Shown here: piece by piece, positions 43,755 through 52,762 of the stretch | How positions within the stretch are numbered: position 1 is the first letter of the stretch | Layout of the letters: the number at the start of each line of letters is the position of its first letter | Origin: Micromonospora coxensis | GTDB taxonomy: Bacteria; Actinomycetota; Actinomycetes; Mycobacteriales; Micromonosporaceae | Direction: 5' to 3' | DNA length: 64,000 bases | NCBI RefSeq assembly: GCF_900090295.1 | Contig: NZ_LT607753.1 | Span: 1 to 64,000 of the forward strand | The notes under the pieces: generated by a model | What the model was told of the DNA's origin: nothing | Databases searched by the model: none | The model's input: the letters and a program-made list of their open reading frames with translations, nothing else | Position numbers and translations under genes: made by a program

Positions 43755-44831
43755 CTAGGGCAGCAGGACCACGGTACGGGCGCCCTCGCCCCGGGCCATC
43801 CGGTCGAACGCCGCCGGGGCGTCGTCCAGCGCCACCCGGTCGGTGATCAACGGCGCCAGGTCGAGGGTGCCGTCGCGCACGGCCCGGGCGAGTTCGGGCA
43901 GGTCCCGGTCGGGGTCGGAGGAGCCGTAGACCGAGGAGCGCAGCGTCCGGGCCGAGTGGAAGATGTCCAGCGCGCCGAGCCCGACGACGTCGTCCTTGGC
44001 CCCCATGCCCACCACGGTCACCTGACCGCCCCGGCGGGTGGCCCGCCACGCCGTACGGATGGTGGCGCTGCGCCCGACGCACTCCACGGCGTGGTCGACG
44101 CCCCGGCCGCCGGTGCGCGCCCGGACCGCCCGGTTGAGGTTGTCGTCGGCGAGCAGGAAGTCGGTCGCGCCGGCGGCGACGGCCAGCTCCGCCTTGGCCG
44201 GTGACACGTCGACGGCGAGCACCGGAGCGGCCCCGGCCGCCCGGGCGGCGGCGACCACGGACAGGCCCACCCCGCCGAGGCCGATCACGGCCACCGACTC
44301 ACCGGCGGCCACCCGGGCGGTACGGCGGACCGCGCCGACGCCGGTGAGCACGGCGCAGCCGAGCAGCGCGGCGGCGGCGAAGGGCAGCTCGGCGGGGACG
44401 CCGATGACCGCCTGCTGCGGCACCACCACCTGCTCGGCGAGGGCGCCCAGACCCAGCGTGACGTGCAGCGGCGTGCCGTCGCGGGTCCGGCCCCGGGTTA
44501 ACGCCGGCGATCCGGCGGACTCGCATAGCCACGGCTCGCCGTGCCCGCAGTACCAGCACCGCCGGCACGGCGGCGCCCAGTTCAGCACCACGTGCTCGCC
44601 GGGGCGTACCCGGTCGACGCCGTCGCCGACCTCGCGCACCACGCCCGCCGCCTCGTGGCCGAGCACCAGCGGGTACGGCGGCGTCAGGGTGCCGTCGACC
44701 ATGGACAGGTCGGAGTGGCAGACCCCGGCGGCCCGGACGTCCACCCGCACCTCGCCGGGGCCCGGGGCGGGCAGGTCGATCTCCTCCACCCGGGGCGGGT
44801 CGCCGACGGCGCGGGCCACCAGGGCCCTCAT
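43755..44831 (-). CDS. Zinc-dependent alcohol dehydrogenase
   Basis: This is a medium-chain NAD(P)-dependent alcohol dehydrogenase of 358 residues. Catalytic zinc ligands appear in AGVCHSDLS and GHEAAGVV; the structural zinc uses four cysteines in PPCRRCWYCGHGEPWLC. The Rossmann motif is VIGLGGVGLSV. It overlaps the upstream aldehyde dehydrogenase gene by 4 bp, so the two act in sequence (alcohol to aldehyde to acid). The TetR-controlled promoter lies upstream of the aldehyde dehydrogenase. Confidence 0.93.
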   Translation of the reverse strand: MRALVARAVGDPPRVEEIDLPAPGPGEVRVDVRAAGVCHSDLSMVDGTLTPPYPLVLGHEAAGVVREVGDGVDRVRPGEHVVLNWAPPCRRCWYCGHGEPWLCESAGSPALTRGRTRDGTPLHVTLGLGALAEQVVVPQQAVIGVPAELPFAAAALLGCAVLTGVGAVRRTARVAAGESVAVIGLGGVGLSVVAAARAAGAAPVLAVDVSPAKAELAVAAGATDFLLADDNLNRAVRARTGGRGVDHAVECVGRSATIRTAWRATRRGGQVTVVGMGAKDDVVGLGALDIFHSARTLRSSVYGSSDPDRDLPELARAVRDGTLDLAPLITDRVALDDAPAAFDRMARGEGARTVVLLP

Positions 44832-46246
44832 CGCTGGATGGCCTTGGTCTGGAGGAACTCGTCGAGCCCGTAGCTACCCAGCTCCCGGCCGAGGCCGGAC
44901 TGCTTGTAGCCGCCGAACGGGGCGAGCGGGTTGAACGGGGCGCCGTTGATGTCCACCGCGCCGGTGCGCATCCGCCGGGCCACCGCGAGGGCCCGGTCGG
45001 TGTCGGTGGACCAGACCGCGCCGGCCAGCCCGTAGCGGGAGTTGTTGGCGACCGCGACGGCGTGCTCGTCGTCGTCGACCGGGATGACGGCGAGCACCGG
45101 GCCGAAGACCTCCTCCTGGGCCAGGGCGCTGTCCGGGTCGACGTCGGCGATGACCGTGGGCGCGACGAAGAAGCCCCGGTCCGGCACCGGGGCGTCCGGT
45201 CCACCGGCGACCAACCGACCCCCGTCGGCGAGGCCCCGGGCCACGTGCGTGCGGACCCGGTCGCGCTGCGCCGCCGAGACGAGGGGGCCGAGGCGGGTCG
45301 CCGGGTCGAACGGGTCACCGAGGCGGTACCCGGCGGCGGCCTGCGCGGCGAGCGCCACGGCCTCCTCGTAGCGGGTCCGGTGCACCAGCATCCGGGTCCA
45401 GGCGGTGCAGGTCTGCCCGGAGTTGAGGAAGGCGTTGCCGACGCCCACCTTCACCGCCGTGGCCAGGTCGGCGTCGTCGAGGATCACGTTGGCCGACTTG
45501 CCGCCGAGTTCCAGCGCCACCCGGGCGATCCGGTCGGCGGCCAGGTGCGAGATCTGCCGGCCGGTGGCGGTGGAGCCGGTGAAGGAGACCATGTCGACGT
45601 CCGGGTGGGCGGCGATGGCCGCGCCGACCTGCGGGCCGGTGCCGGTGACGAGGTTGACCACCCCGGGCGGGAACCCGGCCTCGTCGATCGCGTCGAAGAG
45701 CAGGTACGCCACCAGCGGCGTCAGCTCACTGGGCTTGAGCACCACCGGGCAGCCCGCGGCCAGCGCCGGGGCCAGCTTGGCCACCACCTGGTGCAGCGGG
45801 TAGTTCCACGGGGTGATCGCGCCGACCACGCCGACCGGCTCCCGGACCACCAGCGAGTTGCCCACCGTGTGCTCGGCCGGTGCCTGCCCGGCCAGGTCGA
45901 CGTAGCCGCGCAGCACGGTCAGCGGCAGACCGGTCTGGACCCGGGTGGCCACCTTGAGCGGGGTGCCCAGCTCCAGGGCCACCGTGCGGGCGATCTCCTC
46001 GGCGCGGGCGGCCAGCGCGGTGTGCAGCCGGTGCAGCGCCTTCGCCCGGTCGGCCGGCGCGGTGCCCGCCCAGCCGTCGAACGCGGCGCGGGCGGCGGCG
46101 ACCGCGCGGTCGACGTCGGCCGCCGAGCCCGCCGGTACGCTCCCGACGATCTCCTCGGTCGCCGGGTTCTGCACCTCGACGGTGTCCGCGCCGGACGCGG
46201 TGACCCAGCGTCCGTCCAGGTAGAAGTCGGTCCGTGCGAGTTCCAT
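44828..46246 (-). CDS. NAD(P)-dependent aldehyde dehydrogenase
   Basis: This 472-residue enzyme oxidises an aldehyde to the acid. The catalytic Cys lies in [12 protein letters not shown], the base Glu in [11 protein letters not shown], and the cofactor loop in [38 protein letters not shown] is typical. ATG 46246 has GAGGGG four bases upstream. The promoter region between it and the TetR gene holds one copy of the AAACTWGC operator (46268-46288). Confidence 0.93.
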   Translation of the reverse strand: MELARTDFYLDGRWVTASGADTVEVQNPATEEIVGSVPAGSAADVDRAVAAARAAFDGWAGTAPADRAKALHRLHTALAARAEEIARTVALELGTPLKVATRVQTGLPLTVLRGYVDLAGQAPAEHTVGNSLVVREPVGVVGAITPWNYPLHQVVAKLAPALAAGCPVVLKPSELTPLVAYLLFDAIDEAGFPPGVVNLVTGTGPQVGAAIAAHPDVDMVSFTGSTATGRQISHLAADRIARVALELGGKSANVILDDADLATAVKVGVGNAFLNSGQTCTAWTRMLVHRTRYEEAVALAAQAAAGYRLGDPFDPATRLGPLVSAAQRDRVRTHVARGLADGGRLVAGGPDAPVPDRGFFVAPTVIADVDPDSALAQEEVFGPVLAVIPVDDDEHAVAVANNSRYGLAGAVWSTDTDRALAVARRMRTGAVDINGAPFNPLAPFGGYKQSGLGRELGSYGLDEFLQTKAIQR

Positions 46247-46267
46247 CGCGCCCCTCACGTCGCCCCG

Positions 46268-46288
46268 AAACTAGCAGTGCAAGTTTTA
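46268..46288. promoter_or_regulatory. TetR operator, copy 1
   Basis: AAACTAGCAGTGCAAGTTT followed by TA has arms AAACTAGC and GCAAGTTT around a 3 bp centre. It lies upstream of the aldehyde and alcohol dehydrogenase genes and is shared with 47016-47039. Confidence 0.75.
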
Positions 46289-46290
46289 CT

Positions 46291-46956
46291 CTAGTCGGCA
46301 GTGGCGTCGGGCGGGAAGGGCGGCAGCGCGCCGACCGTGCGTTCGTAGGTGCGCGACAGCCCCTCGATGAGCGCGTCGAGGCCGAGGGTGAAGGCGCCCT
46401 CGTCGACGCGCTGCTGGTGCTCGGCGAGCCGGTGCGCCTGGGTCAGGTGCGGGTACTGCTCGGCGTACAGCCCCGGGTCCTCGACGAACCCCCGGGCGAA
46501 CGAGCCGAGCGCCGATCCGGCGACGAAGTACCGCATGAGCGCGCCGATGTGGGTGGCCCGGGCGGGTGGCCAGCCGGCGTCGACCAGTCCACCGTAGACG
46601 GCGTCGGCCATGGCCAGCGCCGCCGGACGCCGCCCGGGGCCCTGGGCCAGGTACGGCACGATGTGCGGGTGCGCGGCCAGCGCCGCCCGGTACGAGTGCC
46701 CCCACCGGCGCAGCGCCTCGCGCCAGTCCACGGCGCCGAAGAAGGACACGTCGACCTGTGCGGTGATGCTGTCGGCGACCGCGTCGAGGATCTCGTCCTT
46801 GGTGGCGAAGTGGTTGTACAGCGACGGCCCGCGCACGCCCAGCTCCGCCGCGAGTCGGCGGGTGGAGAAGCCCTCCAGGCCGTCGGCGTCGATCAGCGCG
46901 GCGGCCGTCTCGACGATGAGCTGCCGGTTGAGCAGCGCCTGCCGCGGCCGGGGCAT
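46291..46956 (-). CDS. TetR-family regulator of the alcohol oxidation module
   Basis: This 221-residue repressor-type protein has an N-terminal helix-turn-helix: LNRQLIVETAAALIDADGLEGFSTRRLAAELGVRGPSLYNHFATKDEILDAV. A TetR_C-like helical domain follows (YRAALAAHPHIVPYLAQ). ATG 46956 is placed five bases after GAGGGAGG; upstream in-frame starts would include the operator. Operators in both flanking promoters indicate control of the dehydrogenases behind it, the acyl-CoA dehydrogenase operon in front, and itself. Confidence 0.9.
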   Translation of the reverse strand: MPRPRQALLNRQLIVETAAALIDADGLEGFSTRRLAAELGVRGPSLYNHFATKDEILDAVADSITAQVDVSFFGAVDWREALRRWGHSYRAALAAHPHIVPYLAQGPGRRPAALAMADAVYGGLVDAGWPPARATHIGALMRYFVAGSALGSFARGFVEDPGLYAEQYPHLTQAHRLAEHQQRVDEGAFTLGLDALIEGLSRTYERTVGALPPFPPDATAD

Positions 46957-47015
46957 CGTTGCCTCCCTCACTCGGTGATCCGCCGCAGACTCTGCCACAC
47001 CAGGGTCTGGACGGA

Positions 47016-47039
47016 TTAAAACTTGCAGCGCTAGTTTAA
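47016..47039. promoter_or_regulatory. TetR operator, copy 2, in the divergent tetR / acyl-CoA dehydrogenase promoter
   Basis: The core AAACTTGCAGCGCTAGTTT (47019-47037) matches copy 1 read on the opposite strand. TAGTTT (47033-47038) serves as a -10 six bases before ATG 47045, so the acyl-CoA dehydrogenase mRNA is probably leaderless, and a bound repressor would cover the start. Confidence 0.75.
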
Positions 47040-47044
47040 GGGTC

Positions 47045-48193
47045 ATGGATCTCCAGCTGTCCCCGGAACAGGCGGCGGTGCGTCACCTCGCCGCCGACTT
47101 CGTCGACCGCGAGGTGACGCCGTACGCGCGGGACTGGGACCGGCGCGAGGCCGTCGACCCGGCCATCGTCGGCAAGCTCGGCGACCTCGGCTTCCTCGGA
47201 CTCACCGTCGCCGAGGAGCACGGCGGCTCCGGCGGGGACCACCTCTCGTACTGCCTGGTCCTGGAGGAGCTGGGCCGGGGCGACTCGGCGGTGCGCGGCA
47301 TCGTCTCGGTCTCGCTCGGCCTGGTCGCCAAGGCGATCGCCGCGCACGGCACCGACGCGCAGCGGGCGCGGTGGCTGCCCCCGCTCTGCTCCGGCGCGGC
47401 CCTCGGCTGCTTCGCGCTGACCGAACCCGACAGCGGCTCCGACGCCGCCGCGCTGCGCACCCGCGCGGAGCGCGCCGGCGGCGACTGGCTGCTCACCGGC
47501 ACCAAGACGTTCATCACCAACGGCACCACCGCCGACGTCGCCCTCGTCCTGGCCCGCAGCGGCGGCGACGGGCACCGGGGCATCACCGCCTTCCTGGTGC
47601 CCACCGACAGCCCGGGCCTGACCCGCCGGGAGCTGCACGGCAAGCTGGGCCTGCGGGGGCAGGCCACCGCCGAACTGCGCCTCGACGGGGTACGGGTGCC
47701 CGACTCGGCGCGCCTGGGCGAGCAGGGCGGGGGCTTCCGGCTGGCGCTGGCCACCCTCGCCAAGGGCCGGATGTCGGTGGCCGCCGGCTGCGTCGGCATC
47801 GCCCAGGGCTGCCTGGACGCCGCCGTCGCCTACGCCGGCCAGCGCACCCAGTTCGGCAAGCCGGTCGCCGCCCACCAGCTCGTCCAGCAGCTGCTCGCCT
47901 CGATCGCGGTCGACACCGCCGCCGCCCGGCTGCTGGTGTGGCGCGTCGCCGACCTCGTCGACCGCGGCGAGCCCTTCGCCACCGAGGCGTCGATGGCCAA
48001 GCTGTTCGCCAGCGAGGCCGCCGTCCGCGCGGCCAACGACGCCCTGCAGGTCTTCGGCGGGTACGGCTACCTCGACGAGTACCCGGTCGCCAAGTACCTG
48101 CGCGACGCCCGCGTCGCCACCCTCTACGAGGGCACCAGCCAGATCCAGCACCTGCTCATCGGACGCGCCCTCACCGGCGTCGACGCCTTCTAG
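47045..48193 (+). CDS. Acyl-CoA dehydrogenase
   Basis: This 382-residue FAD enzyme is of the short/medium-chain type. Landmarks are CFALTEPDSGSDAAALRTRA, LTGTKTFITNGTTADVALV, YAGQRTQFGKPVAAHQLVQQLL, the catalytic Glu in ATLYEGTSQIQHLLIGRAL, and VFGGYGYLDEYPVAKYLRDARV. It is complete. The gene seems to be read from a leaderless mRNA under TetR control. It heads an operon of dehydrogenase, SDR, second dehydrogenase, hydratase and ligase. Confidence 0.94.
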   Translation: MDLQLSPEQAAVRHLAADFVDREVTPYARDWDRREAVDPAIVGKLGDLGFLGLTVAEEHGGSGGDHLSYCLVLEELGRGDSAVRGIVSVSLGLVAKAIAAHGTDAQRARWLPPLCSGAALGCFALTEPDSGSDAAALRTRAERAGGDWLLTGTKTFITNGTTADVALVLARSGGDGHRGITAFLVPTDSPGLTRRELHGKLGLRGQATAELRLDGVRVPDSARLGEQGGGFRLALATLAKGRMSVAAGCVGIAQGCLDAAVAYAGQRTQFGKPVAAHQLVQQLLASIAVDTAAARLLVWRVADLVDRGEPFATEASMAKLFASEAAVRAANDALQVFGGYGYLDEYPVAKYLRDARVATLYEGTSQIQHLLIGRALTGVDAF

Positions 48194-48209
48194 AGTCCTG
48201 GGGAGAAGC

Positions 48210-48968
48210 ATGACCAGATTCGCCGACCGGATCGCCGTCGTCACCGGAGGGGCGCAGGGCATCGGCGCGGCCACCGCCCACCGCCTGGCCGCCGAGGGCG
48301 CGGCGGTCGCCGTGGTCGACCTCGACGCCGCGCGCAGCCAGGCCGTCGCGGACGAGATCGCCGCGGCCGGCGGCCGGGCCGTCGGCATCGGGTGCGACGT
48401 CACCGACGCCGACGCGGTGGCCGCGATGAGCGCCCGGGTGCTCCAGACGTACGGGGCGGTGCACGTGCTGGTCAACAACGCCGGCATCACCCGCGACAAC
48501 CTGCTGTTCAAGATGCCGCGCGCCGACTGGGACGCGGTGCTGACCACCAACCTGACCAGCATGTTCCTCTGCTGCCAGGCGGTGCAGGAGCACATGGTCG
48601 CCGCCCGCTACGGCCGGATCGTCAACCTCGGCAGCCGCTCCGCGCTCGGCAACCGGGGCCAGGTCAACTACGCGGCGGCCAAGGCGGGCGTGCAGGGGCT
48701 GACCGCCACGCTCGCCGTCGAGCTGGGCCCGTTCAACGTCACCGTGAACGCCGTCGCCCCCGGCTACGTCGCCACCGCCATGACGGCCGCCACCGCGCAG
48801 CGGGTCGGCAGTAACCCCGAGGAGCACCAGCGGATGGTCGCCGAGCACACCCCGCTGCGACGGGTCGCCCAGCCGGCCGAGATCGCCTCGGTGATCGCCT
48901 TCCTGGCCAGCGACGACGCCTCGTACGTCACCGGCCAGACCCTGTACGTCAACGGCGGCGCGCGCTGA
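48210..48968 (+). CDS. SDR-family oxidoreductase (FabG-like), probable 3-hydroxyacyl-CoA dehydrogenase
   Basis: This 252-residue short-chain dehydrogenase has the cofactor loop TGGAQGIGAATAHRL, VLVNNAGIT, catalytic Ser in NLGSRSALGNRGQ, and YxxxK as YAAAKAG. The C terminus GQTLYVNGGAR is FabG-like. ATG 48210 has GGGGAG upstream. Position between two acyl-CoA dehydrogenases suggests the 3-hydroxyacyl-CoA oxidation step. Confidence 0.92.
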   Translation: MTRFADRIAVVTGGAQGIGAATAHRLAAEGAAVAVVDLDAARSQAVADEIAAAGGRAVGIGCDVTDADAVAAMSARVLQTYGAVHVLVNNAGITRDNLLFKMPRADWDAVLTTNLTSMFLCCQAVQEHMVAARYGRIVNLGSRSALGNRGQVNYAAAKAGVQGLTATLAVELGPFNVTVNAVAPGYVATAMTAATAQRVGSNPEEHQRMVAEHTPLRRVAQPAEIASVIAFLASDDASYVTGQTLYVNGGAR

Positions 48969-48996
48969 CCCGCGCCCGGCGCAGAGGAGGTAGCAC

Positions 48997-50169
48997 ATGG
49001 ACTTCGCACTGTCCGACGAGGAACGGGCCGTCCGTGACACGGCCCGCGACTTCATCACCAGGGAGGTGATGCCGCTGGAACAGGAGGTGCTGCGCCGCGA
49101 ACGCGCCCACCGGCCCGGCCTGGAGCGGTCCGAGCTGCGCGAGCTGCAACTCAAGGCCAGGAAGTTCGGCTTCTGGGGCCTGGCCACCCCCGAGGAGTAC
49201 GGCGGCATGGACCTGTCCGCCGTCACGCAGTCGCTGATCTGGACCGAGATCGGCCGCACGTTCGTGCCGTTCCGCTTCGGCGGCGAGGCCGACAACATCC
49301 TGTTCCACGCCACCGACGAGCAGAAGCGCGAGTTCCTGATCCCCACCATCGAGGGGGAGCGGATCTCCTGCTTCGCGATCACCGAGCCCGGCGCCGGCTC
49401 CGACGCCGCCAACATCAGGCTCTCGGCGCGCCGCGACGGCGACGACTGGGTGCTCAACGGCGAGAAGACCTTCATCACCAACGGCGACGACGCGGACTTC
49501 GCCATCGTGGTGGCGGTGACCGACCGGGACAAGGGCGCCCGCAATGGCGGGGCGACCGCCTTCCTCGTCGACCGGGCGATGGGCTGGCGCTCGGAGTTCA
49601 TCCCGACCATGGGCGAGGGCGGCCCGGCGTCGCTGATCTTCGAGGACGTGCGGGTGCCGCACCGTAACATCCTCGGCGAGATCGGCCAGGGCTTCGCCCT
49701 GGGCATGCAGTGGATCGGCAAGGGCCGCTACACCATCCCGTCGCACGCCGTCGGCATCGCCGAACGGGCCCTGCGGATGGCGATCGAGCACGCCAACACC
49801 CGGGAGACCTTCGGCGCGAAGATCGGCACCAACCAGGCCATCCAGTGGATGATCGCCGACTCGGAGACCGAGCTGGAGGCCGCCCGCTGGCTGATCCTGC
49901 GCGCCGCCTGGACCGTCGATGCGGGCATGGACCCGCGCCACGCCTCCTCGATGGCCAAGCTGTACGGCGCCGGCATGGTCAACCGGGTCGTCGACCGGGT
50001 GCTACAGATCCACGGCGGCATGGGCTACACCCGGGAGCTGCCCATCGAACGCTGGTACCGGCAGGTCCGGCTGTACCGCATCTTCGAGGGCACCGACGAG
50101 ATGCAGCGTCTGATCATCGCGCGGGACCTGCTGCGCGGCTACACCCGGTTGGGAGGGCACCTCGGATGA
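48997..50169 (+). CDS. Acyl-CoA dehydrogenase (second in the operon)
   Basis: This 390-residue FAD enzyme carries CFAITEPGAGSDAANIRLSA, LNGEKTFITNGDDADFAIV, NTRETFGAKIGTNQAIQWMIAD, and the catalytic Glu motif RIFEGTDEMQRLIIARDLL. ATG 48997 has GAGGAGG at good distance. It overlaps the hydratase gene by 4 bp. Together with the 47045 enzyme it gives the operon two dehydrogenases of different specificity. Confidence 0.94.
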   Translation: MDFALSDEERAVRDTARDFITREVMPLEQEVLRRERAHRPGLERSELRELQLKARKFGFWGLATPEEYGGMDLSAVTQSLIWTEIGRTFVPFRFGGEADNILFHATDEQKREFLIPTIEGERISCFAITEPGAGSDAANIRLSARRDGDDWVLNGEKTFITNGDDADFAIVVAVTDRDKGARNGGATAFLVDRAMGWRSEFIPTMGEGGPASLIFEDVRVPHRNILGEIGQGFALGMQWIGKGRYTIPSHAVGIAERALRMAIEHANTRETFGAKIGTNQAIQWMIADSETELEAARWLILRAAWTVDAGMDPRHASSMAKLYGAGMVNRVVDRVLQIHGGMGYTRELPIERWYRQVRLYRIFEGTDEMQRLIIARDLLRGYTRLGGHLG

Positions 50170-50633
50170 GGACGTTCGCCTCCACCGACGAGCTGGCCGC
50201 CGCCGTCGGCGAGACCCTCGGCCCCGGGCCCTGGGAGCGCATCGGGCAGGACCGCGTCCAGCTCTTCGCCGACGCCACCGGCGACCACCAGTGGATCCAC
50301 CTCGACGCCGCGCGGGCCGCCACCGGCCCCTTCGGCGGCACGATCGCCCACGGGTACCTCACCCTGTCCCTGCTGCCGGCGCTGGCCGGCCGCCTCTACC
50401 GGGTCGAGGGCGTCCGGATGGGCATCAACTACGGGCTCAACCGGGTGCGGTTCCCCGCCCCGCTGCGCGTCGGCGCCGCCGTGCGGGCCACCGTCACCAT
50501 CGCCGACGTGTCGCCCGTCCCCGGCGGGGTGCAGCTCGTCACCTCGGCGACCGTGGACAGCGACGACGGCGGCAAGCCCGTCTGCGTCGCCGAGACGGTG
50601 AGCCGGCTGCTGACCGGGGAGCCGGCCCGGTGA
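50166..50633 (+). CDS. MaoC-family (R)-specific enoyl-CoA hydratase
   Basis: This 155-residue hot-dog-fold protein has the catalytic Asp/His in FADATGDHQWIHLD (hydratase 2 motif), with GPFGGTIAHGYLTLSLLPAL as the second conserved block. It hydrates enoyl-CoA to 3-hydroxyacyl-CoA. Overlaps at both ends (ATGA and GTGA) couple it to the dehydrogenase and ligase. Confidence 0.92.
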   Translation: MRTFASTDELAAAVGETLGPGPWERIGQDRVQLFADATGDHQWIHLDAARAATGPFGGTIAHGYLTLSLLPALAGRLYRVEGVRMGINYGLNRVRFPAPLRVGAAVRATVTIADVSPVPGGVQLVTSATVDSDDGGKPVCVAETVSRLLTGEPAR

Positions 50634-52168
50634 CCGCGCTGTCGGTGGCGATGATCCTGGCCGAGTCCGCCCGCCGGCACGCCGACACCGTCGCCGTCGT
50701 CGACGGCGACATCCGGGTGACGTACGCCGAACTGTGGCTGGAGGCCCGCTGCCACGCCGCCGGGCTGCGCGCGCTCGGCGTGCGCCCCGGCGACCGGGTC
50801 GCCCTGCTCGCCCCCAACGTGGTGGACTTCCCCCGGGTGTACTACGGCGCTCTCGCCGCCGGGGCGGTGCTCGTGCCGGTGCACCTGCTGCTGACCCCCG
50901 ACGAGGCCGCGCACGTGCTGCGCGACAGCGGCGCCACCCTGCTCGTCTGCCACACCTCCCAGCTGCCGATGGGCGCGCGGGCCGCGGCGCTGGCGGGGGT
51001 GCCGCTCGTGACGGTCGGCCCGGCGGCCGAGGCGCCCCGCCTGGAGGACGCCGGCGGGTCCGCCCCGCTGCCGTCGTACCTGACCCGGTCCGCCGAGGAC
51101 CCGGCGGTGATCCTCTACACCAGCGGCACCACCGGCACCCCGAAGGGTGCGGTGCTCACCCACCTCAACCTCGTGCTCAACGCCACGGTCAACGTCTTCG
51201 ACGCCAACGACGCGCGCAGCACCGACGTGGTGCTCGGCTGCCTCCCGCTGTTCCACAGCTTCGGGCAGACCGTGGCGATGAACGGCACCTTCCGCATCGG
51301 CGCGACGCTGGTGCTGCTCAGCCGGTTCACCGGCCCGGCGGCGATCGACCTGATGCTGCGCGAGGCGGTGACCGTCTTCCACGGCGTGCCGACCATGTAC
51401 GTCGCGCTGCTCGACGCGAGCCGGGACCTGGACACCCTGCCCGCCCTGCGCCTGTGCGTCTCCGGTGGGGCGTCGCTGCCGGTGGCCGTGCTCGAGACGT
51501 TCCACACCACCTTCCGCACGACGGTCTTCGAGGGCTACGGCCTCTCCGAGACCTCACCGACGGCCACCACCAACCAGCCGCACTTCGGCACCCGGGCCGG
51601 CACCGTCGGACACCCGGTGTGGGGCGTCGAGGTGGAGATCGCCCGGGCCGACCTGGACGACCGGATCGAGCTGCTGCCCACCGGTGAACTCGGCGAGATC
51701 GTCATCCGTGGCCACAACGTCTTCGCCGGTTACCTCGGCCGGCCGGAGGACACCGCCGAGGCCGTGGTCGACGGCTGGTTCCGCAGCGGTGACCTGGGAC
51801 GCAAGGACGCCGACGGGTTCATCACGATCGTCGACCGCACGCAGGACATCATCATCCGCGGCGGCTTCAACGTGTACCCCCGCGAGGTGGAGGAGGCGCT
51901 GATCCGGCACCCGTCGGTGGGCCAGGTGGCGGTGATCGGCCTGCCCGACGCCCGGCACGGCGAGGAGATCTGCGCGGTGGTGGTGCCGGACCCGGCGGCG
52001 TCGACGCCGCCGAGCGAGCAGGAGCTGATCGACTGGTCCCGGACGCACCTGGGCCGGCACAAGTACCCGCGCCAGGTCCGCTACGTCGACGCGCTGCCGC
52101 TCGGGCCCGGCATGAAGGTGCTCAAGCGGGAGCTGCGCCGCTCGCTGTCGACGCCCGGCGTGGACTGA
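50630..52168 (+). CDS. Acyl-CoA synthetase (AMP-forming)
   Basis: This 512-residue ligase activates a carboxylic acid to its CoA thioester. The P-loop is LYTSGTTGTPKGAVLTH. Motif A5 is FEGYGLSETSPTATTN, the hinge DRTQDIIIRGGFNVYP, and the C-terminal lysine sits in LGPGMKVLKRELR. It would activate the acid delivered by the aldehyde dehydrogenase of the neighbouring transcript. GTG 50630 overlaps the hydratase stop. Confidence 0.93.
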   Translation: MTALSVAMILAESARRHADTVAVVDGDIRVTYAELWLEARCHAAGLRALGVRPGDRVALLAPNVVDFPRVYYGALAAGAVLVPVHLLLTPDEAAHVLRDSGATLLVCHTSQLPMGARAAALAGVPLVTVGPAAEAPRLEDAGGSAPLPSYLTRSAEDPAVILYTSGTTGTPKGAVLTHLNLVLNATVNVFDANDARSTDVVLGCLPLFHSFGQTVAMNGTFRIGATLVLLSRFTGPAAIDLMLREAVTVFHGVPTMYVALLDASRDLDTLPALRLCVSGGASLPVAVLETFHTTFRTTVFEGYGLSETSPTATTNQPHFGTRAGTVGHPVWGVEVEIARADLDDRIELLPTGELGEIVIRGHNVFAGYLGRPEDTAEAVVDGWFRSGDLGRKDADGFITIVDRTQDIIIRGGFNVYPREVEEALIRHPSVGQVAVIGLPDARHGEEICAVVVPDPAASTPPSEQELIDWSRTHLGRHKYPRQVRYVDALPLGPGMKVLKRELRRSLSTPGVD

Positions 52169-52215
52169 GCCCGCGACGACGTGCCGCCGCCGCGCCGGCG
52201 ACGTACGCTGCCGCG

Positions 52216-52746
52216 GTGAGCACGCCGTCGCGCATCCTGATCTACGCGGTGTACGGCGCGGGCAAGTCCACCCTCGCCGCGCGGCTGGCCGAGCGTCTCG
52301 GACTGCCCTGGCACCCGGTCGACGACCTGCTCTGGCAGCCCGGCTGGGTCGAGGTGCCGGTCGACCGGCAGCGCAGTCGGATCGAGGCGATCTGCCGGGG
52401 CGAGCGGTGGATCCTCGACGGGGCGTACCACGGCTGGCGGGACGTGCCGCTGGCCCGCGCCGACCTGGTCGTCGGCCTGGACTACCCGCGCTGGCGCTCC
52501 TTCGGCCGCCTGCTGCGCCGTACGCTGCGCCGGCTGGTGACGGGGGAGCAGATCTGCAACGGCAACCGGGAGTCGCTGGGCAGCGTGCTCTCCCGGGACT
52601 CGATCCTGCTGTGGCACGTCACCGCGTTCGGCCGGGCCCGGCGCCGGATGCGGGCCTGGCAGGCCGACCCGTCCGGGCCGCCGGTGCTGCTGTTCCGCCG
52701 TCCGGCGGAGCTGGAACGCTGGCTGGCCGACCTGCCCCGCCGATGA
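52216..52746 (+). CDS. P-loop kinase-like protein (AAA / topology-modulation type)
   Basis: This 176-residue NTPase has the P-loop ILIYAVYGAGKSTLAARLAERLGLPWHPVDDLLWQPGW. WILDGAYHGWRDVPLARADLVVGLDYP and the Arg-rich LLRRTLRRLVTGEQICNGN lid match the DNA topology modulation protein (FlaR-like) or adenylate-kinase-like family. The cellular role is unclear for the family. GTG 52216 is the start. Confidence 0.85.
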   Translation: MSTPSRILIYAVYGAGKSTLAARLAERLGLPWHPVDDLLWQPGWVEVPVDRQRSRIEAICRGERWILDGAYHGWRDVPLARADLVVGLDYPRWRSFGRLLRRTLRRLVTGEQICNGNRESLGSVLSRDSILLWHVTAFGRARRRMRAWQADPSGPPVLLFRRPAELERWLADLPRR

Positions 52747-52762
52747 CCACCCGTCGACACCG

